Under the pieces are notes generated by a model. That model was given only the letters and a program-made list of their open reading frames with translations, had not been told where the DNA came from and did not search any database. From the NCBI GenBank assembly GCA_023249255.1, contig JAHFCY010000102.1, positions 1-10,882 on the forward strand: 10,882 bases of DNA, written 5' to 3'. This DNA comes from Candidatus Lindowiibacteriota bacterium. Its GTDB lineage: Bacteria > Lindowbacteria > 2-12-FULL-62-27. Below, piece after piece: positions 1 through 6,849 of the stretch. How positions within the stretch are numbered: the first letter of the stretch is position 1; every line of letters begins with the position of its first letter. A program made the translations under genes and the position numbers.

Positions 1-59
1 TGGTAACGCCGGTAAAAGTCAGCGAGCAGGAGGAAGCAGGTCTTGACGAATCGCTTCAC
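1..59 (-). CDS. Possible 5' end of a further gene (partial, unidentified)
   Basis: A GTG codon at 59-57 on the minus strand opens a frame that stays open to the window edge. The 19 visible residues begin MKRFVKTCFLLLADF: two basic residues followed by a hydrophobic run, as in a signal peptide or membrane anchor. It lies 57 bp downstream of the gspK stop, in the same direction, so it could be a further gene of the same transcript. No convincing Shine-Dalgarno sequence precedes it. The fragment is too short to identify a family, and I do not claim it is gspL. Confidence 0.3.
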   Translation of the reverse strand, partial: MKRFVKTCFLLLADFYRRY

Positions 60-75
60 GGGGAGAGCGCTTATT

Positions 76-89
76 TATAGTCTATAGTC
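76..89. repeat. Two direct copies of the heptamer TATAGTC
   Basis: TATAGTC occurs twice head to tail, at 76-82 and 83-89, between the gspK stop and the possible next gene. It also contains the odd-length palindrome TATAG-T-CTATA at 76-86. It is AT-rich in a GC-rich region, so it is clearly non-coding spacer. Function is unknown, and two copies is a very short array. Confidence 0.45.
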
Positions 90-116
90 CGAGTGGATTT
101 ACCCTGTCCCTATTCT

Positions 117-1100
117 TTACCAGAATCCCGCTGTGTAGATACGCCTCGGCGAGCGGCGCAGAATCGAGAAGACCGAAACCGGCGTTGATCCTTCGCGTTC
201 GGCGGTTGATTCGACAAAAAATGAGGCCGATGAGACCCGCAAGAGCGGCCGCAGCGACTCAAATCTTGCGGTGCCGACGACAGGCGAGATGCCGGATATG
301 GCCGACCACGGAGATTTGGCGCGCGATTTCAACAGAGCGCGGACTTCGTCGGTCGAAAATCCGATCGCGACCAGCACGGGCGCAGGGGCGGTGTTGATGT
401 TCACCCGCGTGTCGCCGGTGACGGTGACACACTCGGAAAACAAACAGGTCGCGTCGCCGAATTTGGCGGATCGCGTCATGAGGTCGGCCGGCACACCGCG
501 GATGCGGGAAATTTCTTCGAGAGAATCGAGCGGAGCGTTTTTGGCGCCGTACAAAAATCCGTTCGATTTGTAATAATCGTCCTCGGCGCCGTTGGTCCTG
601 TGAAAATCGTCCGCGTCGATCCAGTCCAGAAGACTTCCGACAAAAACGTCCCGATCCTGCCTGTTCATGCCGAATTGTTCGAAGAGTTTCGAGAGGACCG
701 CTGCGTCAGCAGTGTTGAGATTGATTTTGCTTTCTTCGTCAGTCACCCGGACGGCGATTCGCCAGCCGGACAATTCTTTCGAATACGCCGACGTGTCCCG
801 CCATGACTCACCGACCGAGTCGAGGTTGCCCGTATCCGCGCCGATCAACGCTTTCGCGCGTTCGACGCCTGATTCAGCGGCGTAAAATCCGGCCAACTCA
901 TCGCCCGCGGCGCGCACGCGTTCGGCGGCATTCCGCGCAAGATGCGAATATTCCATTGACAGCACGGCGAGAATCGACAGGACGGCCAACGATGCGATGA
1001 GGATGAAGCCGTGTTCAGGATTACGTACCCCCCTCACCTCAATCCTCTCCCCCCTGCGGGGAGAGAGGAGGTGAATAGTTACGATGTTAGAGGAATTCAT
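117..1100 (-). CDS. gspK: Type II secretion system minor pseudopilin GspK
   Basis: GspK is the large minor pseudopilin that caps the periplasmic T2SS pseudopilus in complex with GspI and GspJ. A class III prepilin leader ends in PEHG, and cleavage before FILIASLAVLS would leave a hydrophobic helix with Ala at mature position 5. Lack of the usual Glu5 is a GspK hallmark. The family motifs DEESKINLNTA, LLDWIDADDFHR and VNINTAPAPVL follow in the expected order, and DWID.DD with nearby acidic residues resembles the GspK alpha-domain/metal region. Start choice is uncertain. ATG at 1100 sits in TGA-A-ATG with the gspJ stop and gives 327 residues with a 31-residue leader. An in-frame GTG at 1037, inside a palindromic repeat and preceded by a purine-rich GAGAGG, would give a more typical 10-residue leader. 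A longer frame to 1151 would overlap gspJ by 50 bp and is less likely. It is the last gsp gene visible. Confidence 0.93.
   Translation of the reverse strand: MNSSNIVTIHLLSPRRGERIEVRGVRNPEHGFILIASLAVLSILAVLSMEYSHLARNAAERVRAAGDELAGFYAAESGVERAKALIGADTGNLDSVGESWRDTSAYSKELSGWRIAVRVTDEESKINLNTADAAVLSKLFEQFGMNRQDRDVFVGSLLDWIDADDFHRTNGAEDDYYKSNGFLYGAKNAPLDSLEEISRIRGVPADLMTRSAKFGDATCLFSECVTVTGDTRVNINTAPAPVLVAIGFSTDEVRALLKSRAKSPWSAISGISPVVGTARFESLRPLLRVSSASFFVESTAEREGSTPVSVFSILRRSPRRIYTAGFW
1024..1077. repeat. Palindromic REP/MITE-like element at the gspJ-gspK junction
   Basis: Imperfect inverted repeat: the left arm CACCT (1035-1039) plus CTCTCCCC (1045-1052) pairs with GGGGAGAG (1058-1065) plus AGGTG (1069-1073) around the loop CCTGC, with a small internal asymmetry. 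The plus-strand translation reads PPHLNPLPPAG. In my recollection this is typical of a widely dispersed class of bacterial repeats of the 'CCTCACCCCAACCCTCTCCCC' kind. It lies inside the gspK leader coding region, upstream of the cleavage-site codons, and its composition differs from the flanking coding DNA. A rho-independent terminator is unlikely, because no T-tract follows on either strand. Confidence 0.75.
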
Positions 1101-1101
1101 T

Positions 1102-1713
1102 TCAAGTATCCGATGATGTGTCCGAAGCGAGCGCGAGGGCTTCCGGATCAATGCGCAGGTACGCGGCGGATTCGAAAATCCCGCCGACAGCGTGGCGGAG
1201 TTTGAACTCGATCAGCCGCGGAACCGTGTCCGACGAAGTTTGGGGCGGCCAGCGATCCGTCAGGCGATGGTCGGGAAGACGAAAGCTGACGGACCATTCC
1301 GCAATTTCGGGAACGAGAGGAAATTCATTCCCGCCCTTGTCAGCGTCCCCCGATGGCGGCCACTGCCGGCGAAATGACAGGCTCGATTTTCCCCGCACCG
1401 TCGCCCGCACAAATCCGTTTTCCTCCAAGCCCGTCCGTCCCTGCCGGATAAAATCGATCTTCGATCCGAGCGCCGATGACTCGAGTTTGATTTTCCCTGA
1501 TTTAGGGAACATCGACCGGGCTGATTCGACAAAGGTGTGAGACGCCACACGGACTTGTCCAAGACCGCGCAATGCCCGGCGGCCCCGATGATACGCGTCC
1601 GTGCCGACGGCGAAGGTCTGCGACAGAACGACCGATACGAGACCCATGAGCATGACCGCAAGCAAAAGTTCGATCAGGGTCAGGCCACGCTGATCATTAC
1701 CTGTTACTCTCAT
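1102..1713 (-). CDS. gspJ: Type II secretion system minor pseudopilin GspJ
   Basis: GspJ is a minor pseudopilin that joins GspI and GspK at the tip of the T2SS pseudopilus and helps start its assembly. The N-terminus MRVTGNDQRG is a short prepilin leader. Cleavage after this Gly leaves LTLIELLLAVMLMGLVSVVL, with Glu at mature position 5, followed by a soluble domain of about 170 residues. The total of 203 residues is normal for GspJ. I chose ATG 1713-1711 because it overlaps the gspI stop as TGATG, suggesting translational coupling; a TTG nine bases upstream is possible but less attractive. The middle of the protein is low in recognisable motifs, so assignment rests on the prepilin signal, length and position between gspI and gspK. 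Confidence 0.88.
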   Translation of the reverse strand: MRVTGNDQRGLTLIELLLAVMLMGLVSVVLSQTFAVGTDAYHRGRRALRGLGQVRVASHTFVESARSMFPKSGKIKLESSALGSKIDFIRQGRTGLEENGFVRATVRGKSSLSFRRQWPPSGDADKGGNEFPLVPEIAEWSVSFRLPDHRLTDRWPPQTSSDTVPRLIEFKLRHAVGGIFESAAYLRIDPEALALASDTSSDT

Positions 1714-2138
1714 CACGGCCAATACCGTTCCGTGCTCAATGACATTACGCCGTCACGGCTTATCACCGTCAGATCGATCCGCACCAGCGCGCTTGTGTCC
1801 GGTTTCGAATTGCGTTTGATCTCCGCCGTCCAGGTCACATCCTCATTTGGCGGCTGAACGGATCCCTTCATCCTGCCGTCCGGCGGAATTTGCTTTGACG
1901 CAATGACTTTTTCCATGATGCCTTCCGCAAAAACTGCAAGCCGTTCGTGGGATTGGGTCCGCGCCACCAGCCGGTGGGTCTCGGCTTGGGACTGGAGAAC
2001 GGTAAGCACGCCGATGGAGACAATCACCATCGCGATGATGACTTCGAGGAGGGTCATTCCATTGCCGGGCGCCGGGCGCCGGGCGCCGGTCAGTTGGTTG
2101 ACAGTCACGATTCGTCCATCATACAACAGATACGTCAT
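1713..2138 (-). CDS. gspI: Type II secretion system minor pseudopilin GspI
   Basis: GspI is the minor pseudopilin that nucleates the I-J-K tip complex. The motif GNG|MTLLEVIIAMVIVSIGVL gives a prepilin peptidase site with Met at +1 and Glu at +5, as is usual for GspI. A small C-terminal domain follows (TWTAEIKR...VRIDLTV..RDG), and family members are similarly short. From ATG 2138 the leader is 27 residues, much longer than the usual 6-10. Part of it (GARRPAPG) is encoded by a 7-bp tandem repeat. A GTG at 2108 (Val11) is an alternative start with a 17-residue leader. No strong ribosome binding site is seen. The gene follows gspG by 26 bp; gspH, which usually lies here, is missing. Its stop overlaps the gspJ start. 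Confidence 0.88.
   Translation of the reverse strand: MTYLLYDGRIVTVNQLTGARRPAPGNGMTLLEVIIAMVIVSIGVLTVLQSQAETHRLVARTQSHERLAVFAEGIMEKVIASKQIPPDGRMKGSVQPPNEDVTWTAEIKRNSKPDTSALVRIDLTVISRDGVMSLSTERYWP
2064..2089. repeat. 7-bp tandem repeat (GCCGGGC) in the gspI leader
   Basis: Three perfect copies of GCCGGGC (2064-2070, 2071-2077, 2078-2084) are followed by a partial fourth, GCCGG. They encode ARRPAPG just before the prepilin cleavage site of GspI. The unit length is not a multiple of three, so gain or loss of one copy would put the upstream start out of frame with the mature protein. Confidence 0.8.
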
Positions 2139-2164
2139 TTACTCTGATGACCGACGACAGATGA

Positions 2165-2596
2165 CTATTCTGACTCCCAGCTCTTGATGTCCGCGTCCTC
2201 GCCCGTGCCGCCGTCTTTGCCGTCGCGGCCGAGAGAAGAGAGATCATACGTTTCCGGGTTGAACTTGCCGGGCGACATATATTTGTAAGGCCGGCCCCAG
2301 GGGTCCTTGTTGACCGGTTTTTTAATGTAAGGCCCGCGCCAGCCGGTCGGAACTGGAGGCGCCGTCGGCTTTTTGAAGAGCGCGTCAATGCCCTGCTGGG
2401 TGGAGGGAAAATAACTATTGTCGAGCCGGTAGGCTTCCAGCGCTGTGCCGAGCATCTCAACCTGCGACCGCGCCGCAGCCGTCTTGGACTGTCCTACCCG
2501 CTGAAAAAGCTGTGGCGCCACGAGCGCCGCCAATACTCCGATGATGATGATGACGACAAGCATTTCGACCAGCGTAAATCCTGATTGACGGTTCAT
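2165..2596 (-). CDS. gspG: Type II secretion system major pseudopilin GspG
   Basis: GspG is the major subunit that polymerises into the periplasmic pseudopilus driving substrates through the secretin. The leader MNRQSG is followed by FTLVEMLVVIIIIGVLAALVAPQL, a textbook N-methylation/cleavage site with Glu5. Downstream are the family signatures YFPSTQQGIDAL, GPYIKK...DPWGRPY and an acidic C-terminal loop from DLSSLGRDGKDGG to DADIKSW, which corresponds to the calcium-binding loop of known GspG proteins. Length 143 residues is typical. The start at 2596 is chosen because GGAG lies 6 nt upstream. An ATG at 2623, overlapping the gspF stop as ATGA, would add nine lysine-rich residues and is less likely. 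Confidence 0.97.
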   Translation of the reverse strand: MNRQSGFTLVEMLVVIIIIGVLAALVAPQLFQRVGQSKTAAARSQVEMLGTALEAYRLDNSYFPSTQQGIDALFKKPTAPPVPTGWRGPYIKKPVNKDPWGRPYKYMSPGKFNPETYDLSSLGRDGKDGGTGEDADIKSWESE

Positions 2597-2602
2597 GCAG
2601 TT

Positions 2603-2609
2603 CTCCTTT
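2603..2609 (-). promoter_or_regulatory. Ribosome binding site that fixes the gspG start
   Basis: AAAGGAG on the minus strand ends 6 nt before ATG 2596. This is the clearest Shine-Dalgarno sequence in the gsp operon, as expected for the most abundant pseudopilin. It argues against the upstream ATG at 2623. Confidence 0.8.
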
Positions 2610-2619
2610 TTTTGCCTTT

Positions 2620-3816
2620 TCATCCTCCGCCCATTTTCATCATGGGCAGAAGCACGGCGGCAAAGATGAAGCCGACAACGCCAGCGAGGGTGACGATCAT
2701 TGCAGGTTCGAGGAGGGAGATCAAGGTCTTCGAACGCGCCCGCACCTGCGCTTCGAATACCTCCGCGGCGCGGTCAAGCATCTCGGTCAGGTTGCCGGTG
2801 TTTTCGCCGACGGCGATCATCCTGAGCAGCAGCCCGGGAAACAATGGACTGTTCAAACTTTCGCCCACCCCCCGGCCGACCCGCACGGCCTCCACCGCCT
2901 CCACGATCTTCGCACGCATCGCCAGATTCTGAACGATGTCTTTGAGAATATCCAACGACCGGAGCACCGGCAAACCGCCGGCCAGAAGCGCCGACAACGT
3001 GCGCGCGATCCGGGCGCCCTCGACTTTCTGCCAGAGATCGCCGATAAGCGGCACGCGCAAAAGATTTTTGTGGAGTTTCAGACGCGTTGCCGACTCCTGA
3101 AGGCTCTTCCATATAAAAAATCCCGTGGCTGAAACCACAATGAACAATATCGGCCCGACCGATTTGAGCCGGGCGCTCACCCCGAGCAACACGCGCGTCG
3201 GCAGGGGCAGTTCGGTCTGCATGTCTTCAAAGACCGTCGCGAATTTCGGGAGAACGAAAAAAACGAGAAAGAAAACGCACAGGAGTCCGACCGCAAGCAT
3301 GAGCGCCGGATAGACCAGCGCCGAAACCAGTTCCGAACGCAGGGTCCGCATTTCGTCGAGATAGCGGGAAAGCCGTTCGAGGATGGGCCCGAGCTGTCCG
3401 CTTTCTTCACCCGCTGAAACCATCCCGACAAAAAGCGGCGGGAAACATTCGGGATGCCCGGACAGCGCTTTTGAAAATGCCGCGCCGCCCCGAAGCTCGG
3501 TTTTGACGTCCGCCCAGGCCTCACGGAACGCCGCCGATTCGGCCAACCCCTCCATTTCGCCGACCGCCGTCAGAAGCGGCAGGCCGGCGTTCAACAGTTT
3601 CGCAAGCTCGCCCGTGGATTCCGCCAATTCCGCCTGCGAACCCTTCTTCCGCCGGCGGATTTTCTTTTCGCCCGCCGCGGCTCCTTCTTCTTCAATGCTG
3701 ATGGGATACAGTTTCTTCGAGACAAGCGTGGAGAACGCCTCGTCTTTCCTGTTCGCCGCAATGCTGCCTTCGCTGATCCTGCCGTCGATCCCGGCTGCCC
3801 TGTATTTGAAATTCAT
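2620..3816 (-). CDS. gspF: Type II secretion system inner-membrane platform protein GspF
   Basis: GspF is the polytopic inner-membrane protein at the centre of the T2SS assembly platform, thought to pass the motion of the ATPase to the growing pseudopilus. The protein has 398 residues, the normal length. It has the N-terminal start MNFKYRAAGIDG, a basic linker (about 50-60), two T2SSF repeats (about 64-190 and 266-389) and hydrophobic segments at about 165-190, 220-238 and 365-392. Each repeat carries the family pattern: GLPLLTAV with GEESGQLGPILERL in the first, GGLPVLRSLDI with GENTGNLTEML in the second. It starts 13 bp after gspD and its stop overlaps an upstream ATG of gspG (ATGA). Its usual partner gene gspE is not between gspD and gspF. 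Confidence 0.97.
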   Translation of the reverse strand: MNFKYRAAGIDGRISEGSIAANRKDEAFSTLVSKKLYPISIEEEGAAAGEKKIRRRKKGSQAELAESTGELAKLLNAGLPLLTAVGEMEGLAESAAFREAWADVKTELRGGAAFSKALSGHPECFPPLFVGMVSAGEESGQLGPILERLSRYLDEMRTLRSELVSALVYPALMLAVGLLCVFFLVFFVLPKFATVFEDMQTELPLPTRVLLGVSARLKSVGPILFIVVSATGFFIWKSLQESATRLKLHKNLLRVPLIGDLWQKVEGARIARTLSALLAGGLPVLRSLDILKDIVQNLAMRAKIVEAVEAVRVGRGVGESLNSPLFPGLLLRMIAVGENTGNLTEMLDRAAEVFEAQVRARSKTLISLLEPAMIVTLAGVVGFIFAAVLLPMMKMGGG

Positions 3817-3829
3817 GAGGGACAGGCGG

Positions 3830-6800
3830 TTATTTCAAAATAAAATCTTGGATGAATTTGGATTTGTAGGCCGTGTCCGGATCAAGGTTCATGCCGCCGA
3901 ACCCCGCTTTGGCCGCCGCTTTTTTCTGCGCGTCGATCGCCGTGGTCATGTCCTTCTCATTTTCGACCACGGACGGCGTGATGAAAATCATCAACTCTGT
4001 CCGCTGGTCGACGTCCGAAGTCGACCGGAACGCCGCGCCGATCACCGGAATGTCGCCGAAGATGGGAACCTTGCTTTGCTTCCTCGTCCGGTCGGTCCGG
4101 ATCAGGCCGCCGATGATGACGGTCTGGCCGTCGCCGAGGATCGCGTTTGTTTTGGCCTCGCGCGTCTGGAAAGTCGGATTTTCCGAGGAAACGCTGGACG
4201 CCCGGATGGTTTTGATCTCCTGGGTGATGTCAAGCGACGTCTGCCGCTTCTGATTGATGTGCGGCGTCACCTTGAGTTTGATCCCGACGTCCTTGTACTC
4301 AAACGTATTCTGCGTCACGCCGCCGCTGGTCGTTGACGTCCCTGTTTTGACCGGCACCTGATCGCCGATGAGAATGGACGCCTCCTGATTGTTGGCGGCG
4401 AAAATGCGGGGCGTGGCCAGCACGCGCGTATTGGTTTTGGACAGCAGGGACTGGATGATGCCATCAAGTTGTATGTTGTTCTTGACAACCGCCTGCTTGA
4501 TGCCCGTAAATGCGAGATTCTCAAGCGATGTTCCCTTGGTGCGGATATCAAAATCGACATTCGAGTTGCGCAGGGTGTAATCGACGCCGAGATTCTGGCT
4601 CGCGTCCAGTCCGACTTCCAGAATGACCGCTTCAACCAGGACCTGGTACGGCGCGATGTCGAGTTTCATCACGGTTTCCATCACGGCGTCGTAACTCTCG
4701 CGCGTCGACTGGATCACGAGAGAATTCGTGCCTTTGTCGGCGACAATCTTGGTGGCTGTCTGGCCGGACGCGTCGGGCTTGGAAAAAATGTCGGACAGGA
4801 CAGTCACGAGTTTGCTGGCGTCGGCGTTTTCAAGATAGTAGACGACCGTGCGCGTGCCGCCTTCCTCGGAGGGGCGGTCGAGCGCGGACGCGAGGCTTCC
4901 CAGCGTTTTCAGGATCGACTGCGACACCGAAGCCATGATCAGGGCGTTCAGCCGGCCGTCGGCCTGGATCAGAATCTGGTTGCTGTAGGCCTCGCCTCGA
5001 GGACCGAGTCCGCGGGCGACGATGTTTTCAAATTTCGAGGCCAGATCGGCCGCGCTGGCGTATTGAAGCGGAATGACCTGGACACGAAACGCCGAAAATC
5101 CCTCGTAATCGAGTTTTTCGATCAGGGGCGCGACGATGTCGTGAAACGCGCGCGAGCCAAGCACGACGATGCTGTTGGTGATTCGATCGGCGCTCACCAC
5201 TCCCGGCCGCGTGGGCACCCCCTCCACTGCCGACGCCGCCAGTCCCTTCGTCAGAAGTGTTTCAAGAAACCCGGCCAATTTTTCCGCGTTCGCGTATTGC
5301 AGGGAATAGACCTTGAGCGATTCTTCCCGATAACCGGACACGTCGATCAGGTTCACGATATCGCGGACTTTTGCGATCATCTCCCGCGGGCCGACGGCGA
5401 AGAGAAAAATGGGCGTCGGGCCGGCAACGAGTTTCAATCCGCCCAGATTTTCCGGTTGGGTAGTCGCGAGAAATTTCTGGACGAGAGGCAGGGCCTCCGC
5501 GGCCGATAGAAATTTCAACCGGAACGTTTCGCGCTGGTCGGCCTCGCCGGATTCATCGATCGCGCGAGCGATCGACTCCAGGCGCTGAACGTTCGACGCC
5601 ATGCCGGTCAGCACCACTGAATTTTTCCCGGCATCGGCCTGGACCGAACCGGCGTCGCCCACGAGGGGTTGCAGGACGGGCGCGACATCCTGCGCCAGCG
5701 CATGCTGAAGCCGGACGACCTTTGTGATCGGACGGTCCTCCGGAACGACCGGCCGATCGTCCGGATACATCTCCAATCCCTTCGTCACACTTTTTGCCGC
5801 CGGCAGAATTTTATAGACACTGCCCGACCGGACCATCGCGAATCCCTTGAGTTCGAGGATCGATTCGAGAAGATAGACCGCCTCCCAGCGTGATAGTTTT
5901 TTCGGATTGATGACCGTGATCTTGCCCTGAACCTCCTCGTCCTTGATGAACGTGAGATCGAGTTCCTGCGAGAGCGTGTTCAAGACGTCGTCAAGTTCGG
6001 CGTCCCGAAAATTCATGAAAATCTGCGGCTCGCCGTCGCCCGACTGCGGCGCGGAGCTGGCGGAGGCAGGCGGCGGCGAAGTATTCGAGGCGGCTTGAGA
6101 CACTTCCGGCGGCGCGGAGGCAGCAGGCAGGAACGGCACGGACGGCGACCTGACATCGTGAACTTGTTCCGACGGCGCGGACGCGGGCCTGCCCTCCGCA
6201 GCTCCGGTTGTCGCAGATGAGGGCTGAACATCAATCGTCACACCGCCGGACGCGGAGACGGCGGGGCGGGACGTACTCTGCCGGGCAAAATCGAGAAGTC
6301 CTTCGAGGACGGTGCGGTCCGGCGGCGTGTAGGAGTAAATCGCCAGCGCCTGATGAATCGTATTGATCGCGCGGTCGAACTGTCCGGCGTCAATCAGCGA
6401 CGACGCGAGCCACAGATAGGCGTCACGGGCCAGCGGATCCTGCGCATGGCTTACGAGAAATTGCGAATAGGTCTGAACGGCCCGGATGGGATCCCGCGTC
6501 GTCACCCGGTAGAACTGGCCGAGGCGAAACAGCGCCATGGGCGCGTATTTCGAGTCGGGGTATCTGCGCCGGAAATCCTCGACGGCGATGCGCGGAATCT
6601 CGGCGTCGGTGTCGGAAAAAACGCTAAGGGCGAGAAGATACTCCGCGTATTCCTTCTGCGCGCCGCCCGTCGAGATATAGCCTTTCAAAATATCCCGTGC
6701 TGATTCGGGCTGGCCCGCGTCGATCAAAATCCGCGCCTGATTCAGCACCGAGTCGTCTTCGATCACCTCAGCCCGGGCCTGGACCCCCGCCGCAGCAGAC

Positions 6801-6844
6801 CACAACGCGCACAACAAAATCATCTCGAAAAACTTTTTCTTCAT
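3830..6844 (-). CDS. gspD: Type II secretion system secretin GspD with TPR-like N-terminus and extra N-domains
   Basis: GspD forms the gated outer-membrane ring through which folded proteins leave the cell. A Sec signal peptide (1-25, ending AQARA-like VQARA) lacks a lipobox. Residues 30-190 form helical TPR-like repeats (PDSKYAPMALFRLGQFY, DAYLWLASSLIDAGQFDRAI). A Pro/Ala/Ser-rich linker covers 191-272. N0 lies at about 274-350. Five N1/secretin_N-type domains follow at about 373-432, 440-502, 509-580, 586-657 and 666-729. The secretin core (731-960) has VLVEAVILEV, TPRIFAANNQEASILIGDQV, YKDVGIKLKVTPHI and VPIFGDIPVIGAAFR. At 1004 residues it far exceeds the usual 600-750, because of the TPR region and two extra N-domains. 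No separate pilotin gene is visible. It starts 5 bp after the gspC-like gene. Confidence 0.97.
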   Translation of the reverse strand: MKKKFFEMILLCALWSAAAGVQARAEVIEDDSVLNQARILIDAGQPESARDILKGYISTGGAQKEYAEYLLALSVFSDTDAEIPRIAVEDFRRRYPDSKYAPMALFRLGQFYRVTTRDPIRAVQTYSQFLVSHAQDPLARDAYLWLASSLIDAGQFDRAINTIHQALAIYSYTPPDRTVLEGLLDFARQSTSRPAVSASGGVTIDVQPSSATTGAAEGRPASAPSEQVHDVRSPSVPFLPAASAPPEVSQAASNTSPPPASASSAPQSGDGEPQIFMNFRDAELDDVLNTLSQELDLTFIKDEEVQGKITVINPKKLSRWEAVYLLESILELKGFAMVRSGSVYKILPAAKSVTKGLEMYPDDRPVVPEDRPITKVVRLQHALAQDVAPVLQPLVGDAGSVQADAGKNSVVLTGMASNVQRLESIARAIDESGEADQRETFRLKFLSAAEALPLVQKFLATTQPENLGGLKLVAGPTPIFLFAVGPREMIAKVRDIVNLIDVSGYREESLKVYSLQYANAEKLAGFLETLLTKGLAASAVEGVPTRPGVVSADRITNSIVVLGSRAFHDIVAPLIEKLDYEGFSAFRVQVIPLQYASAADLASKFENIVARGLGPRGEAYSNQILIQADGRLNALIMASVSQSILKTLGSLASALDRPSEEGGTRTVVYYLENADASKLVTVLSDIFSKPDASGQTATKIVADKGTNSLVIQSTRESYDAVMETVMKLDIAPYQVLVEAVILEVGLDASQNLGVDYTLRNSNVDFDIRTKGTSLENLAFTGIKQAVVKNNIQLDGIIQSLLSKTNTRVLATPRIFAANNQEASILIGDQVPVKTGTSTTSGGVTQNTFEYKDVGIKLKVTPHINQKRQTSLDITQEIKTIRASSVSSENPTFQTREAKTNAILGDGQTVIIGGLIRTDRTRKQSKVPIFGDIPVIGAAFRSTSDVDQRTELMIFITPSVVENEKDMTTAIDAQKKAAAKAGFGGMNLDPDTAYKSKFIQDFILK

Positions 6845-6849
6845 CGTAT

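Noticed and set aside
1035-1073. Palindrome at the gspJ-gspK junction as an intrinsic terminator
   Set aside because: No T-tract follows the stem on either strand and gspK lies within the same operon directly after it.
1714-1722. TTG start for gspJ at 1722
   Set aside because: The ATG at 1713 forms a TGATG overlap with the gspI stop and gives a normal 10-residue prepilin leader.
3383-4336. Open plus-strand frame of 317 codons across the gspF-gspD junction
   Set aside because: Antisense to two well-supported genes; no family signature and a low-complexity composition.
4469-5509. Long open frame (346 codons) on the plus strand inside gspD
   Set aside because: It is the antisense of a clear secretin with continuous family motifs. 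The protein is rich in Arg, His and Gly with no recognisable domain, which is the usual shadow in GC-rich DNA.
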